A stretch of 64,000 bases of DNA from Agroathelia rolfsii (lineage: Eukaryota; Basidiomycota; Agaricomycetes; Amylocorticiales; Amylocorticiaceae), in contig JABRWF010000006.1 of assembly GCA_018343915.1 (NCBI GenBank), positions 3,224,001-3,288,000 on the forward strand. The letters are read 5' to 3'. Under the pieces are notes generated by a model, which did no database searches, had not been told where the DNA came from, and saw only the letters and a list, made by a program, of their open reading frames with translations. Positions 1 through 11,668 of the stretch are shown here, in pieces. The stretch's first letter is position 1; each line of letters begins with the position of its first letter. The position numbers were made by a program, and so were the translations under genes.

Positions 1-2199
1 TTTTGGGTAGACGTCCCATCGTCTAGTGAGGGAGTCAGGTTTCTCTCCTAAGCGTCCTGGGCGGAATCGAATGACAAGGTGGAAGGCAGAGAGGAATTCT
101 GACCAGCGGGCCTGGCGACGAGTCAGCAGCTTAGTGGTGGAAAAGTAGACTAGGTTTTTGTGATCTGTGACCACGTCGATCGGAAGGGAGGCGCCTTCGA
201 GGTAGTGCCTCCACGTCCGGAATGCTTCGAAAATCGCCAGGAGTTCCTTATCATGCGTGTCGTAGTTGAGTTCCGCGGTTGACAAGGAGCGGGAGTAGAA
301 TGCGATTGGGCGGATTTCACCGTCAGGGCAAGTGATAGAGAGGATTCCGGCAATGGCATAGTCGGAGGCGTCTGTTTCCACCGTGAGCTGTTGATCCGGG
401 GCCCAGTGCGTGAGGATCGGAGCGGAGACGAACGCCTCCTTCAGCTTGGTGAATGCGGAGCGGCATTTGTCGTCGAAGTTCCACGGAGTATCTTTTCGGG
501 TCAGGCGGGTTAGTGGGATGACGATCTCGGAGTAATTGTGAATGAACCGCCGGTAGAAGTTCGCAAAGCCCAGGAAGGACTGAATATCTTTTACCTTGCG
601 CGGTTCGGGCCAGTCCTAAATTGCCTGGATTTTGGATTTGTCCATTGTTAGGCCATCCGGAGACAGAATGTACCCCAGGTACTCCACAGTGTCAACGCCA
701 AACAGGCACTTGTCAGCGCGGCCGTATAGACCGTGCTTGCGGAGTCTCCGGAGAACCTCGCGGACTTGCGCAGTATGCTGACTTGGTTCATCAGAATATA
801 TAAGGATGTCGTCCAGGTATACCACCACGCAGACGTCGAGGAGGTCGGAGAAGATGTCATTCATAAAACGCTGGAAGGCGGCTGGGGCATTTGTGAGTCC
901 AAACGGCATGACCCTCCATTCAAATGAGCCGTAGCGGGTTCGGAAGGCTGTTTTCCACTCGTCACCTTCCGCGATGCGGACGAGGTGGTATGCGTGGCGT
1001 AGGTCAATTTTGGTGTAAAGGCGAGCCTTCCGAGGTGCGTCCAACAGGTCGGAGATTAGCGGAAGCGGGTACCTGTCCTTCTTCGAGATACGGTTCAGTC
1101 CCCGAAAGTCAACGCACAGGCGGAGGGAACCGTCTTTTTTCTTTACAAACAGAACGGGAGCGCCATGGGCGGAGGTCGAGGGGCGGATAAATCCTGAGCG
1201 GAGGTTCTCGTCTATGAAGGTGCGGAGGGCTTCGAGTTCTGGCGGAGAGAGGGAGTATATGGGTCCTAGGGGCGGAGACGAGCCCTCTTCCAGGTCGATG
1301 CGGAGGTCGTAGGGGCGGTGAGGCGCCAGTGTCTCGGATTTTGTTTCACTGAAAACATCCGCAAAGTCGTGGTATTCTGTAGGGAGTGAAGACATATCAG
1401 CAGGCATGGTGGCAGTTGCCGCTCGACCGGACATACTGGGCAGGACGTCTAAAGCGTATACGGGGGTGGAGTTGGTACGGCAGGCGCGGAGGAAGGCGGC
1501 TGCCCCTACAAGGGATATCGGAATAGCCGGGGGCTGGGACGGAGACGGAGGCGCAGATGCAGGCGGAGACGGATACGCAGATGCGGGCGGAGACGGATAC
1601 GCAGATGCGGGCGGAGACGGATACGCAGATGCGGGCGGAGATGGATATGCAGATGTAGATGGAGGCTGCAGAGAGGCTGATGATGACGGAGAGTTGGCCG
1701 GAGCTGAGGGGGTTGACAAGGTGGTCGGGTTTCCACCTTTAACTGTCTGGGGGTTGAACGAGATGTGGTTTTTGGCCCAATCAATCGTTGGATTGTGCAG
1801 GGCTAGCCAATCGTAACCAAGGACAGCGGAGCAAGATGGATCTAGCGGAGTGACGTAGAACAAGATTTGATGTTGGCTGCCAGACGGAAAACGGACCAGG
1901 AGGTAGATGGACTCAGTGATTGTATTGGCAGAGCTTCCGTCAAAAAGGCGGAGCGTTACAGGAGGAACAGAAGTAGTAGGTAAGGATTTGATAAGGGATG
2001 GATCGACAAAACTGTGGGAGGAGCCGGAGTCTACAAGGACGCTGAAAGGTGCGGAGTCATCGGAGATGGAAAGTGAAGTACATGAAAGGACAAGGGAGTT
2101 TGACGGCTCTATGGTGGAAGCCTGTAAATTCATGATAACGGGGGTACGTGGTGGAATTGCGCAGCCCTCAACCTGTACGGGGTCTTGAGGGCTGCTCAC
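1..2199 (-). pseudogene. pol: Ty3/gypsy pol (protease, reverse transcriptase, RNase H), one nonsense codon, 3' end outside window
   Basis: Polyprotein of an LTR retrotransposon. In order: an aspartic protease motif VDSGSSH near residue 57, a Ser/Pro-rich linker with a minisatellite, a reverse transcriptase with [21 protein letters not shown] and the catalytic [11 protein letters not shown], then an RNase H with VETDASDYA and THDKELLAI. The frame is open from about 2199 down to the window edge except for TAG at 616-618, inside IQAI*DWPEP, where a CAG glutamine is expected, so one C->T change explains it. Pol has no ATG at its start and overlaps the end of gag by 4 nt in the -1 frame, so it is probably made as a Gag-Pol fusion. 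Integrase would lie to the left of the window. Family identity is clear. Whether the element is dead depends on that single stop. Confidence 0.9.
1541..1660 (-). repeat. 24-bp minisatellite (5 units) inside pol
   Basis: Five tandem 24-bp units. Three are identical (1565-1636); the first and last are diverged. They encode repeats of the octapeptide SAYPSPPA in the linker between protease and reverse transcriptase. The unit length is a multiple of three, so copy-number change keeps the frame. Confidence 0.9.
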
Positions 2200-3488
2200 T
2201 GTTTTGCTTGTTCGGATCCATCATCACTTGCCTCATCGACCCTTGCAGCGCGTGCATTCATGACAGAGGCACGTTTACGGCAGTCCCTGACTGCATGACC
2301 TGCAATACCACAAAAGAGGCAGAGGTTGTTTAAAATTCTCCGTTGGCGCTCATCCGCTGTGAGCTTTCCGTCTGGGCCAATCCCGGGGATTGACCGTGGG
2401 ATAGGCGATGGTGAGGCAACGGGCTTGGCGAAGGAGCGGGCGGAGTTGCTCCCGGTAGCGGAGGCGGAAGTGCGAGGGGATGTGACTTTTATCCCAGCGG
2501 AGCTAGGTGTATTGCCAGGGACTGTCGGGGATTGGGTGAGTTCCGCTTTACGTTCCCAGTAGCGAGCGTCTAGCATCATAGCTTGTAGTCGGAGTTCGGC
2601 GAGGGTATTGGGTTTTCCACTGGGGAGGCTGTACAACGCGTCTTTAAGTCGATTTGGGAGTCCAGCATAGAAGCGGCGGGTAAGGGCGCGATCCCCCCAC
2701 TGAGCTAGTGCTGCCCAGCGGTTGAACTGTACCATGTAGAGTTGGATGCGCTGGTCGCTCTTCATTACCAGGGCCTCGAGAGCTGCTTCCGCCTCCTCTG
2801 CAGGGCGGAGCGGACCGAAGTTTAAGCGGAGCTCCTGCTGGAAGGCGGGGTAGGAGTTGAGCCAGGCGGGTTCGTAACCTGGAATGGGATTGCTGAGGTG
2901 GGGTTCAAACCAGTCTAGGGCAGTACCCTCTAGATGGGCAATCATGAATGTAACCTTCTTTATGTCATTTGGAAAATTGCGGGGACGATCGCGGAAGTGG
3001 AGTTGTCCCTGCAGGAGGAATGTACGGAGTTTCTCTGGGTGTTCTCCATCAAATTTTTCTGGGGATGGCATTTTTGACCCACGGGATTCTGACCCAGCTG
3101 GCGGGGCTGCATGGGCGTTGTTAATAGCGGAGGCAAAGGTTTGCATAAGGCGGTCAAAGAATGCGTTGTCTTGGGAGAGGCCAGGGGCTGATTGGGCAAT
3201 AGGGGCGTGCTCCAGGGGGTTTTCACCATTCTCATTTTCGAGGTCCCTTAGATGTTGGTCGATATCGTTGGCATCCTGGAAGTCGTCAAGGTATTCTTCG
3301 GGGACAGGTTGTCCTTGGGAAGAGCGACGGCCCATGGCGGCCGTGGAGACGGAGTCAAGAGGGGTGGTGGCCAAGGGGGCGGCGGAAAACGCTCCCGCCG
3401 TTCCTTCAAACCCTGTGAAGAGTTGGTTGGTATCAGATGGTAGGAAACGCCCATTGGCGTCACGGGGTCGGCTCGTCATGTGGTGCAA
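2196..3488 (-). CDS. gag: Ty3/gypsy Gag, 430 aa, with zinc knuckle
   Basis: Structural capsid protein of the same element. The central part has the Retrotrans_gag pattern ([20 protein letters not shown], then [19 protein letters not shown]). Near the C-terminus is a CX2CX4HX4C zinc knuckle ([14 protein letters not shown]). There is no internal stop. The gene begins 26 nt inside the adjacent LTR, and its TGA at 2196-2198 overlaps the first pol codon. Near the end the message reads GCA AAA CAG TGA; a -1 slip at the A-run would enter pol, which I infer but cannot prove. It has far more CpG than the repeats to its right, so this is the youngest large element here. Confidence 0.92.
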   Translation of the reverse strand: MHHMTSRPRDANGRFLPSDTNQLFTGFEGTAGAFSAAPLATTPLDSVSTAAMGRRSSQGQPVPEEYLDDFQDANDIDQHLRDLENENGENPLEHAPIAQSAPGLSQDNAFFDRLMQTFASAINNAHAAPPAGSESRGSKMPSPEKFDGEHPEKLRTFLLQGQLHFRDRPRNFPNDIKKVTFMIAHLEGTALDWFEPHLSNPIPGYEPAWLNSYPAFQQELRLNFGPLRPAEEAEAALEALVMKSDQRIQLYMVQFNRWAALAQWGDRALTRRFYAGLPNRLKDALYSLPSGKPNTLAELRLQAMMLDARYWERKAELTQSPTVPGNTPSSAGIKVTSPRTSASATGSNSARSFAKPVASPSPIPRSIPGIGPDGKLTADERQRRILNNLCLFCGIAGHAVRDCRKRASVMNARAARVDEASDDGSEQAKQ

Positions 3489-3514
3489 CTAGACAAGTTG
3501 GAGTTCGGAAATAC

Positions 3515-4115
3515 TGTTAAGTCTCGGACGGACGGAGATAGCAGAAAAGGGAAGGGGCGGAGCGGAACGGAAGCGGAGACGGAGTGAACAGGAGTAGAGA
3601 TGGGAGAGTGGATAGGAAAGGAGAGGGGTGACCGGACTTGGCCAAGACGTATGTGTCAGGCCCTTGCCTAGTTGCGGTCCGGGACAGGAGTCAGACAGGA
3701 GAAGGGGAACTAAGTTGATTTCCGAACTGAGGTAGCTAGGTACATGCTAGGTCGGTATAAATACTATAGTAACAGGAGGATACCAAGAGGAATAGAAATG
3801 AAGTGAGACGGAGAGTGGGAAACGGAATACGGGGCGCGAATGAGCCGAAACTATCTATGTGAACAAGGGTACCAGAACGTGTGGGGAAAATGATGGGAAA
3901 ACAGGATACGTGAGAAGAGGAAAAGACTCCGGGACCCCGGTCGGGCGCCGAGCAAGGGGTCGCTGGTTCCGACGCCCGAATCGCGGAGGGCGGAGAGCGG
4001 AAGTTGGGAGCCGGAGAGGTGCCTTTGGTTGTTGGATGGTAGTGGGCGAGGGTGAGTGGGGACATGTCGGAAATGTCGGAGTGGGAGCCACTTGTGCGCG
4101 GAGGGGGTCGTGACA
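3515..4115 (-). repeat. 5' LTR of the gypsy element (601 bp)
   Basis: On the minus strand it runs TGTCACGACC...ACTTAACA, beginning TG and ending CA, immediately upstream of gag. A second copy of the same length lies at 54725-55324. The 5 bp outside the LTR is GTATG (4116-4120); the matching flank is beyond the window. Open frames inside it are incidental. Confidence 0.9.
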
Positions 4116-4120
4116 GTATG

Positions 4121-4746
4121 TAAATATACGTATAGGGTAACTTAGCCTTGATAAATGCAGGGCAAGCCTTTGTTTACTTAGGTGTACTAAGCACTATAAT
4201 TTTGTGATCAACAACTGCAAGTAGCTAGCACAAAGCCTGAGCCTATTTTATGTAGTGTATACATAGAGGAGTACTAAGCAACCTCTAGACAATAGGTAGT
4301 ACTGAGTACACCTATTACCTCTTAGCACAAAGCAGGGAGGATTTTGTGGGGGAGAGAGAGAGGGGGGGGGGACAGGCTCTACAAGCCTAGAGTATAGTGA
4401 CTCTAAAGATAAAGGTTTATTGTGTTAGCTAACTATTAAATACAAAGCACTACTGTGCTTACCTAAAGACAAAGAGAACAAATCTGGGGTCTTTAGGTAG
4501 AGTACTATAGGGTTATATACTATTTCTACCTGGTCTGTGCACTAGTATATAGTCTGTACGTAGAGGTGCTAAGTATGATATGATATTGCATCATAGTGAG
4601 TCTATGATAGTGTCATGTTCTAGACCTATACTATAGACCTGCTTACATAACAAGTTACATAACTAGTGGTCACATAATGACTGATCACATGACTTTACTT
4701 AGTTATTAAAGTGCTTATATAATGTTTATTTATGTAATATACATAT
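4121..4746 (-). repeat. LTR family 2 fragment
   Basis: Matches the middle of the about 957-bp family-2 LTR seen whole at 10711-11668 and 12580-13536. Shared landmarks are the acidic-run box around tctggggtcttTaggtag, the TATA-like ggttatatactatttctacc and the TATGTAATATACATAT end. It is cut on the left by the gypsy LTR and on the right by a family-1 LTR, and has no coding capacity. Confidence 0.75.
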
Positions 4747-5629
4747 TATCACAGGTCTATAAACTATAACTATGAGCACTATGAATACTATGAAGGATTA
4801 CTATAGAAAAGACTATTAAAAATACTTAGCAGTAAACAATGGGTTGTAAAGCCTAATCCAAGGCTAGCAGTAATGCTCTTAGGGTTTCCAACCCTAAGGT
4901 TAACTATAAAGAAGTGTACTATGACTTTAATAACTATAATAACTATGGCTATGACTTGGGACAATAAGAGTGGTATAATAGGGGCTTAGAGGCGTAAAAA
5001 GAGCCTGGGACAATAAATAACAATGATAGTATTGACAAAAGAGGTCTGTAAGATAGAGAACATCTCTTAGACCTTAGTAACTTAAATACATAATTGTATA
5101 CTATTGTTCTCCTACTTTGGTACGCTTTTCTAGTTACTAATCCTTACCAAATGATCCAATATTATTTCTAGGTTCTTCCTTGATTGTTTCAATGATTATC
5201 ATGATGTATTGTAGTTCCTGTGTAACTGTGATAGTGCCTGAAGATGGGGAATGCAAAGTTACGCTCTTTTGTGTGACGTGACGCGTGACATGTCACAACC
5301 AGCGCAATAGTGAAAAGGAGCAGAAATAATAATATACCTGTTTCTAAGCCTTGGGCTTAGAATTGAGCTTTGACCAAATGATAAACTATGGTTTACTGTG
5401 ATATACTATGACTTATAGATAATATACTGTGGATATATTATGTATAATAGCCTCTACAGCATGATTTGTAGCTTGATAATAATAATAATAAATACTTGAG
5501 TGATTTCATGGTTATCTTGAGTATATGCTGAATAAACCTGGGTATATGCTTGGTAAACCTGAATATATGCTTGGTAGACATGATTAAATGCTATAGTGTC
5601 TATGGCATGGTATAACTATGGTTGTGACA
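4747..5629 (-). repeat. LTR family 1, copy A (883 bp)
   Basis: Begins TATCACAGGTCTA (TGTCACAGG with G->A) and ends GGTTGTGACA. About 850-900 bp copies occur at 6533, 8948, 11669, 55632 and 59391. No TSD is visible, so it may be one end of a rearranged element. It holds the well-preserved TGACG-repeat motif at 5272-5297. Orientation is taken from copy E, which abuts copia gag. Confidence 0.85.
5272..5297. promoter_or_regulatory. TGACG-repeat motif in LTR family 1
   Basis: A run of closely spaced TGAC half-sites in both orientations (tgtgacgtgacgcgtgac, then atgtcac). It resembles stacked CRE/ATF-type bZIP sites. The same block is kept in copies C (9493-9518) and E (55964-55990) and is partly eroded in B, D and F. 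Its place in the LTR suggests a promoter or enhancer role; that is inference. Confidence 0.5.
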
Positions 5630-8540
5630 GATGGTGTAGGAAAATCCTTGTGGTATGTTTCCCAACAAGATTTAAGGGTGATATGTCCTTTTCTTTGAGA
5701 TTTCTTTCTATTCCTCTTTGCTAAGTATTTAAGTGATGTTTTACTTAATTTCTTAGGAGGAGTGGTTTCTTTAAACTCAAGTAGGATTTGAGTCTGAGGT
5801 GTTTCTTCACCTGTAGAACTGTGGTGATATTGTGTTTTCTCTGATGCCAATATTTTGCCTGTTCTTAAGTTTATAATATACCTGAAGAATTCTTAGAATG
5901 AATATAAAAATTCTTAGTAAACTTATGTTGGGCTTATTAAAAATCAAAGAATCACAAATACAATATTTGATTTTTGTGGTAGCTAAAACTTAGCTACTTT
6001 CACAAAAGTATAGTTGTACAGAAATTAAAAACAAGTGAAATAATTAAAGCAAAGAAACTTGAGAGTATAGATGTAAGGTTATACAAAAATTCAAGGTTCA
6101 AGACAAAAATAAAAAAGAAAAGGTAGAGGCTAAAGTGTAAAGATTTTTCTAGTACTAATAGAACTTGTAGTACTAAAAGTATAAAGCTTCTAATAAGGGG
6201 TGAACCTGTTACTTGTAAGCCTTCTACCACCTCTGTAAGACATTCCAGTTTGGTTTTCTAGGATTTTCCTAGTCTAGGCCTTAAATTGATCCTTGAATTC
6301 TTTTAGCTCACCAGTGTACTTCTTGTTGAAATCCCTCTAGTGATAGTCAATTTCAAAGAGTCCACCTGCCTAGTGATTAATCAAACAACAAATCTCTTTC
6401 CTTTCTTCTTCTGCCTTTGCAGCTACTCCTTTCTAGATCTCCTGGTTCCAACCTAAAGAGTATGAAAGTCCTTGTAATTCCTTGGTAAGGTCTTCTAGGG
6501 AACTTTTGTACTAGGTAAGTTGAGCTGATTGCTGTCACAGGTCTATAGCAATAAACAATAATACTATGAATAATACTATGAATACTGTGAATAGTTTCTA
6601 TAGAATTGTTAGTAAAATTTCATGACTTCTCTAGCCTAATCCAAGACTGGAGGTGACACTCTTAGGGTTTCCAACCCTGAGGTTAACTATGGAATAGTGA
6701 ACTATGACTTATAATAGCTTTAACTATAACTTGGGCTTGCAGGAAATAATACAGAGGCAAGGAAATATGCTTAGAGCTAGTAGTGGCTTGTGAGGGGACT
6801 TTAGACAAGGGAAAAGACAATAGAATTGACAAAAGAGGTCTGTAAGATGGGGGACATCTCTTAGACCTTAGTAACTTAAATACATGATTTGTATACTATT
6901 GTTCTCTTACTTTGGTATGCTTTTCTAGCTTCTAATCCTTACTAATAATCCAGTATTACTCCTAAGATTCTCCTTGATTGTTCCAGTGATCAGCAGTATG
7001 TGCTGTAGTCCCTTTGTACCTGTGATAGTGCCTAAAGATGAGAGATTGCAAAGTTATGCTCTTTTTGTGACGTAACATGTTATATGTCACAACCAGCATA
7101 GCAATGGCAGCAAGGGAGCGGAAATACAGGTATGCCTCTTTCTAAGCCTAAGGCTTAGAACTGAGCTGTGATAAAATAGCAACTATGGCTTACTATGATA
7201 TACTATGACTTGTAACTAGTGTACTATAAAGTATAATATGCTATGGCTTTTATATGGCTTGATATAATCTCTAAGAAATCCTTTGACAGCTGTATGGTAA
7301 TTCTAGATATTTGCTTGGTAAACCTGAGTGTATGCTTAGTAAACATGGATAAATGCTATAATAACTATAACATGGTACAACTAGGATTGTGACAATTGCT
7401 GCTTGACTGTTGCTTTAAGGACATTTACTATTTTGAGTGCAAACTAAAGGAGGGATTCTGGTTCAACTTGTATGGATGACAATGAGTCTGTGACCTTAGG
7501 AGTGATTTCTTCCTTTGCCCAGTTGTTGAGCCCCTTGTTGTCTACTAACCAAGGTGTATAAGGTCTGGAGTCAATTTTAATATCTTCTTGAGATTTATTT
7601 AACTGACTGGATCCCTAGGTTTCTGTATTGTCAATATTGAACTCAGGTAACTGTTTGAGTTCCTGGTATAAGGATATGAATGTTGAGGATTTAATAAATT
7701 TGATAAGATTCACCTGGATGTCTTTAATTGACTTGTCCTTAGGATTTCTGATTTCTCCTTCCTCTAGTAAAGCTGAAGATGAAGAGATGGAGGAGAGCTG
7801 TATATATTTTTCTGTGTCAATAAGCTCTTCTAAAATTAATTTTAGTTTGCTTACTGATTCAGAGGCTAATGATGGTGTAGATAATTCAAGGTCTGAGGAA
7901 GTGAGAGTGAGGGGGTCTGGATAGATATATTCCTCCCCTGGATTATATCTTAAAGCTTCCTCAAAAATATCCTTGATAGTTCAACAAGGTTCTGTGGATG
8001 GGATGTTGAAGTGTCTGTACCAGATGTCTTGTTGCTTGGTGATTTCTCTTGTGATGTAGTCCCTGACACTGTCTATACACTTCTACTTGTTTTGGATCTC
8101 TAGATCTATTAGAATAGAAATATATATAGAGGGGGATCCCCTTCTAATGTCTTTGAAACTATTGGTGAATGCTTGATAGTCAATCCACTGGAAATCTTTG
8201 TCAGTGGTGATCTGGGTTATCTCTTTGTTAATGTCTTCAAGGTTTTCTTCCTCCTGTTCCTTGGTCTGCTTGTAGTTACTTGTGGTTACAAAGTTTGGGA
8301 CCTCCTCTAGGTCTTCTGACTTGATAAAGGGGCTGGAGGGTAATGGGTAGCCTGATTAGGAAGGTATATCAGTTTCCTAATAGGGTATTTCCTTATCTAT
8401 GCTTACTGTTGAGATCTAGAAGCCACTGATGATTGATTTCTTGATCCTTAATGATCTACTGATCAAGTGTTTCTGCGATGGCAACCTGATTGGCAGAGTT
8501 GATTGCCTGTGTAATGGCAAGGTTGAAGGATACTGTATTG
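5630..8540 (-). pseudogene. Decayed LTR-retroelement gag-like region, minus strand, split by a solo LTR
   Basis: On the minus strand one frame can be followed for about 1.1 kb (8540 to 7400) through scattered TAG/TAA codons. It reads as a charged, helix-prone protein with segments such as EEENLEDINKEITQITTDKD and KDSVRDY-like text. A second stretch (6530-5630) includes a coiled-coil-like part and the 88-codon frame at 5584-5850. I see no zinc knuckle, protease or polymerase motif. It lies directly inside the 8.56-10.43 kb LTR, where gag should be. Retroelement origin is likely; the superfamily is not determined. Confidence 0.4.
6533..7394 (-). repeat. Solo LTR family 1, copy B, TSD ATTGC
   Basis: Runs TGTCACAGGTC...GGATTGTGACA with a perfect 5-bp TSD, ATTGC at 6528-6532 and 7395-7399. 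It interrupts the gag-like region. No internal element sequence remains, as expected after LTR-LTR recombination. Confidence 0.92.
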
Positions 8541-8947
8541 GATTGGAAAGATACTAGATAAGGGGATTATTTAGTTAGCTACTCCTGGTCTATCTGAGTT
8601 GCCTATTTAGGCAGGGCTCATAACCTATTGAACTACTATAGTTCTTGGGTTATATAGTGTGGCTATATACTAGCTCACAAGTTACCTATTATGAAGCAAA
8701 CACTTACTTTTAAGAAAAGTGCAGGCTTAAATTTGTTCCTAAGATTAGGCAAAGTTTCCTAGGTGGGAAGTGATTAGTAACTATGCTATACTTAAGATAA
8801 GATTGTAGCCGGTGTCCCTTTGAGACTACCTACTTGTTTTCCCTTGGGAAAGGCTTGTTTTCTTATCTTGTAGACTTGGTAAGTCTAGAGTGAAGTTAGT
8901 ACTCTTGGAGCTAGTCTTGTAGACTATTTAACTCACTATTTTTGAGT

Positions 8948-9850
8948 TGTCACAGGCCTAAAGCAATATCCTGCAATACTGTGATTTTAGCTATAAATAC
9001 TATGATAATGTATACTGTGAAATACTATGAAATATAAAGAATAATTAATGTGGCCTAATTCAGGGCCAGAAGTAATGCCTCTAGGGTTTCCAACCCTAAG
9101 GTCACTTATAAGAACAGAACTATGATTAGGGTGACTATAATAACTATGACTTATGACTTGGACTTATAGGAGTAGTATAGAGACAAGGAAATATTCTTTA
9201 AAGCTGATAGACACTTGAGGGAGACTTTAGACAGTGAGACAATAATACTAGAATTAACGAAAGAAGTCTATGAGATGGGGAATATCTCTTAGACCTTAAA
9301 GGTTTAAATACATGATGGTATACTATTGTTCTCTAGATTGCTACACTCTCATAGCTTCTAACCCTTACTAAATACTCCAATATAACTCCTAGGATCCTCC
9401 TTGATTGTTTCAGTGATTATCATGATGTGTTGTAGTTCCTATGTAACTATGATAGTGCCTGGAAGATAGAAAATGTAAAGTTACGCTCTTTTGTGTGACG
9501 TGACGCGTGACATGTCACAACCAGCGCGACAGTGAAAGGGAGTGGAAACAATGATATACCTTCTTCTAAGCCTTGGACTTAGAACTAAGCTATAATCAAA
9601 TAATAAACTATGGTTTGCTGTAATATGCTATGACTTATAAGTAATATACTGTGAGATACTATATATCATAGCCTCTATACCATGATTTGTAGCTTGATAA
9701 TAATAATATTAAATACCTGAGTAATTCCATGGTTATTCTGAGTATATGCTGAAAGATCATGGGTGTATACTTGGTAAACCTAAATGTATGCTTATTAAAC
9801 ATGAATAAATACTATAGTTTCTATGGTATAGTATAACTATGGTTATGACA
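8948..9850 (-). repeat. Solo LTR family 1, copy C, degraded TSD TGAGT/CAAGT
   Basis: Runs TGTCACAGGCC...GGTTATGACA. Flanks are TGAGT (8943-8947) and CAAGT (9851-9855). The uninterrupted homologous site in the other family-4 LTR reads CGAGT (49845-49849), so both flanks derive from CGAGT by one CpG change on opposite strands. Confidence 0.92.
9493..9518. promoter_or_regulatory. TGACG-repeat motif, copy C
   Basis: Same block as at 5272-5297, almost unchanged, although the surrounding LTR has diverged. It is one of the few CpG-containing segments in this region. Confidence 0.45.
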
Positions 9851-10710
9851 CAAGTGAAATAACTTATATTTTACAGCTGATTTAGCTAGGGTTTATATAC
9901 TACAAAATATTCTAATTTCTGAAGGATTTATAAGCAATGTCTTTGCTTAAGTAATCTGCTTGGTAAGCAAAGAGCATATGGTTTATGCTGACAAATCCAC
10001 TCTGTAAGCTAAGTATAGTATTTGTAAGCAAATTGAATATTTGAATGAATAGGAAAGTGATATTAGTAATATGTCTCAAATATTACTAATGTCTTTGAAG
10101 GTGATTACTAATTTATTTGTGTGATTTATAAGCTGATTTATAATCACAATTGTGTATTAGTAAGTAAAGTGAATTGTTTGAACAAAAGATATTTAAAATG
10201 AATATTTAAATGATTTTAAGAAATGAATATTAAAATATGAATATATTTTGGAAATATTCAGAATAAAGTGAATGAACAAATTGCTTTATATCTCCACAAC
10301 TAATAGTTGTAAATTCTTGAAATAAATAACAGTGATAGATAAGATGTGTACTGATTTATTGAAGTGTTTATTGGAATATTTAGAAAGATTTGATATATTG
10401 AAATATACATATCTTTCAACATTATGTATGCTTACAGAGGCAGCACAAAGTATGCCTCAACTATAAGTAGCACTGAGCTGACTTGTAACCTTCTAGCATA
10501 GAGCCCAAAGGATTTAAAAGGAGGGGAGGGAGAGATAGGCTCGATTAGCCTAAGAGTTTAAGTAGACTCTAAAGACAAAGTAATATCATGTTAGTTTAAC
10601 TATTTAATACAAAGCACTACTATGCTTACCTGAAGATGAAGAGAACAAATCTGGGGTCTTCAGGTAGAGACACTATAGGGTTATATACTATTTCTACCAG
10701 GTCTGTATCA

Positions 10711-11668
10711 TATTAAGAGCATACCTGCCTCTTGCCACCAAAACTCAACCAGTGCCTACCTAAACCTCTCTAAGATGCAAGGTAGCCTGTAATAGCTGTT
10801 TTACAACTCCCAAGGCCTGGGATGCACAGGTGTACACACCTTGTGCCCTATCTTAACTATCACTCACTTCAGAGTATTTCAGTCACCAAGCTTTACTCTA
10901 AGTTCACTGAACTTTCAAGTGAGGTCTACTGTTACAATACCAAAGATCTTGTGTGTGCTAATAGGGGTGTAGGGTATCTTAACTGTGACAAGTTTAGAGC
11001 AAAGTCTTTACTTGCTTTGGTGCACTAAGCACTATGTAGGTTGTGTTATTGCAAATGTAAATGGTCACTACAAGGACTAGACCTATCTTATGCATATACA
11101 CAGGAGTAGCACAAAGCAAACTCCTACTATAAGCAGCACTAAGCACGCTTATAACCCCTTAGCATAGAGCAAAGAGGATTTGTAAGGGAGAGGGGAGAAG
11201 GGGAGATAGGGACTCTGAAGACAAAGTTTTATTATGTTAATTGACTATTAAATACAAACCACTACTGTACTTATCTGAAGACAAAGAGAATAAATCTGGG
11301 GTCTTCAGGTAGAAACACTACAGGGTTATATACTAATTCTACCTGGTCTGTGCACTTGGTACATGGTCTGTGTATGGTAATGCTAAGTATAATGTGATAT
11401 TGCACCATAATGAATCTATAATAATATCATAGTCTAGATCTATGTTCTAGGCCTTACTTATGTAATATGTCATATGACTAGTGGTCACATGATGGTCAGT
11501 TATATGATAGCTGGTCACATAACTTGCTTAGTCATTAGGATACTTATGTAATATCTGCTTATATAATATACATATTATATACCAAAAAATCAAGAAAAAT
11601 CAGGAAAATTTCGGAAAAATAATAAGAAATTCTAAATAAATTTATAGTATATTGATCAACTCATAACA
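10711..11668 (-). repeat. LTR family 2 (958 bp), inserted 5 bp into copy D
   Basis: Begins TATTAAGAGC (TGTCAAGAGC in other copies) and ends AACTCATAACA. Flanks are TATCA (10706-10710) and TGTCA (11669-11673), i.e. a TSD of the first 5 bp of copy D with one G->A difference. No gene inside; the 68-codon frame at 10822 is incidental. Confidence 0.85.

Larger units (their letters stand above)
8563..10431 (-). repeat. LTR family 4, diverged copy, interrupted by LTR copy C
   Basis: Homologous to the solo LTR at 49530-50559. Shared blocks include tgtagccggtgtccctttga and gactatttaactcactattt. The right end is sharp (ATCTTTCAACA at 10431, then TTATG). The left end near 8563 is approximate. It is split at 8948-9850 by a family-1 LTR. 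Minus orientation is inferred from the gag-like region that follows it. Confidence 0.7.

Noticed and set aside
924..1816. Plus-strand frames of 88-136 codons over the gypsy element
   Set aside because: Antisense shadows of pol. The Gly/Asp repeat in one is the minisatellite read backwards.
3736..4113. Frames of 78-109 codons in the gypsy LTR and its solo copy
   Set aside because: Both copies of the LTR keep a similar frame only because they are homologous DNA; there is no start context or known LTR-encoded protein.
4747..5629. LTR copy A as a solo insertion with TSD
   Set aside because: Flanks CATAT and GATGG do not match, so only the LTR itself is reported.
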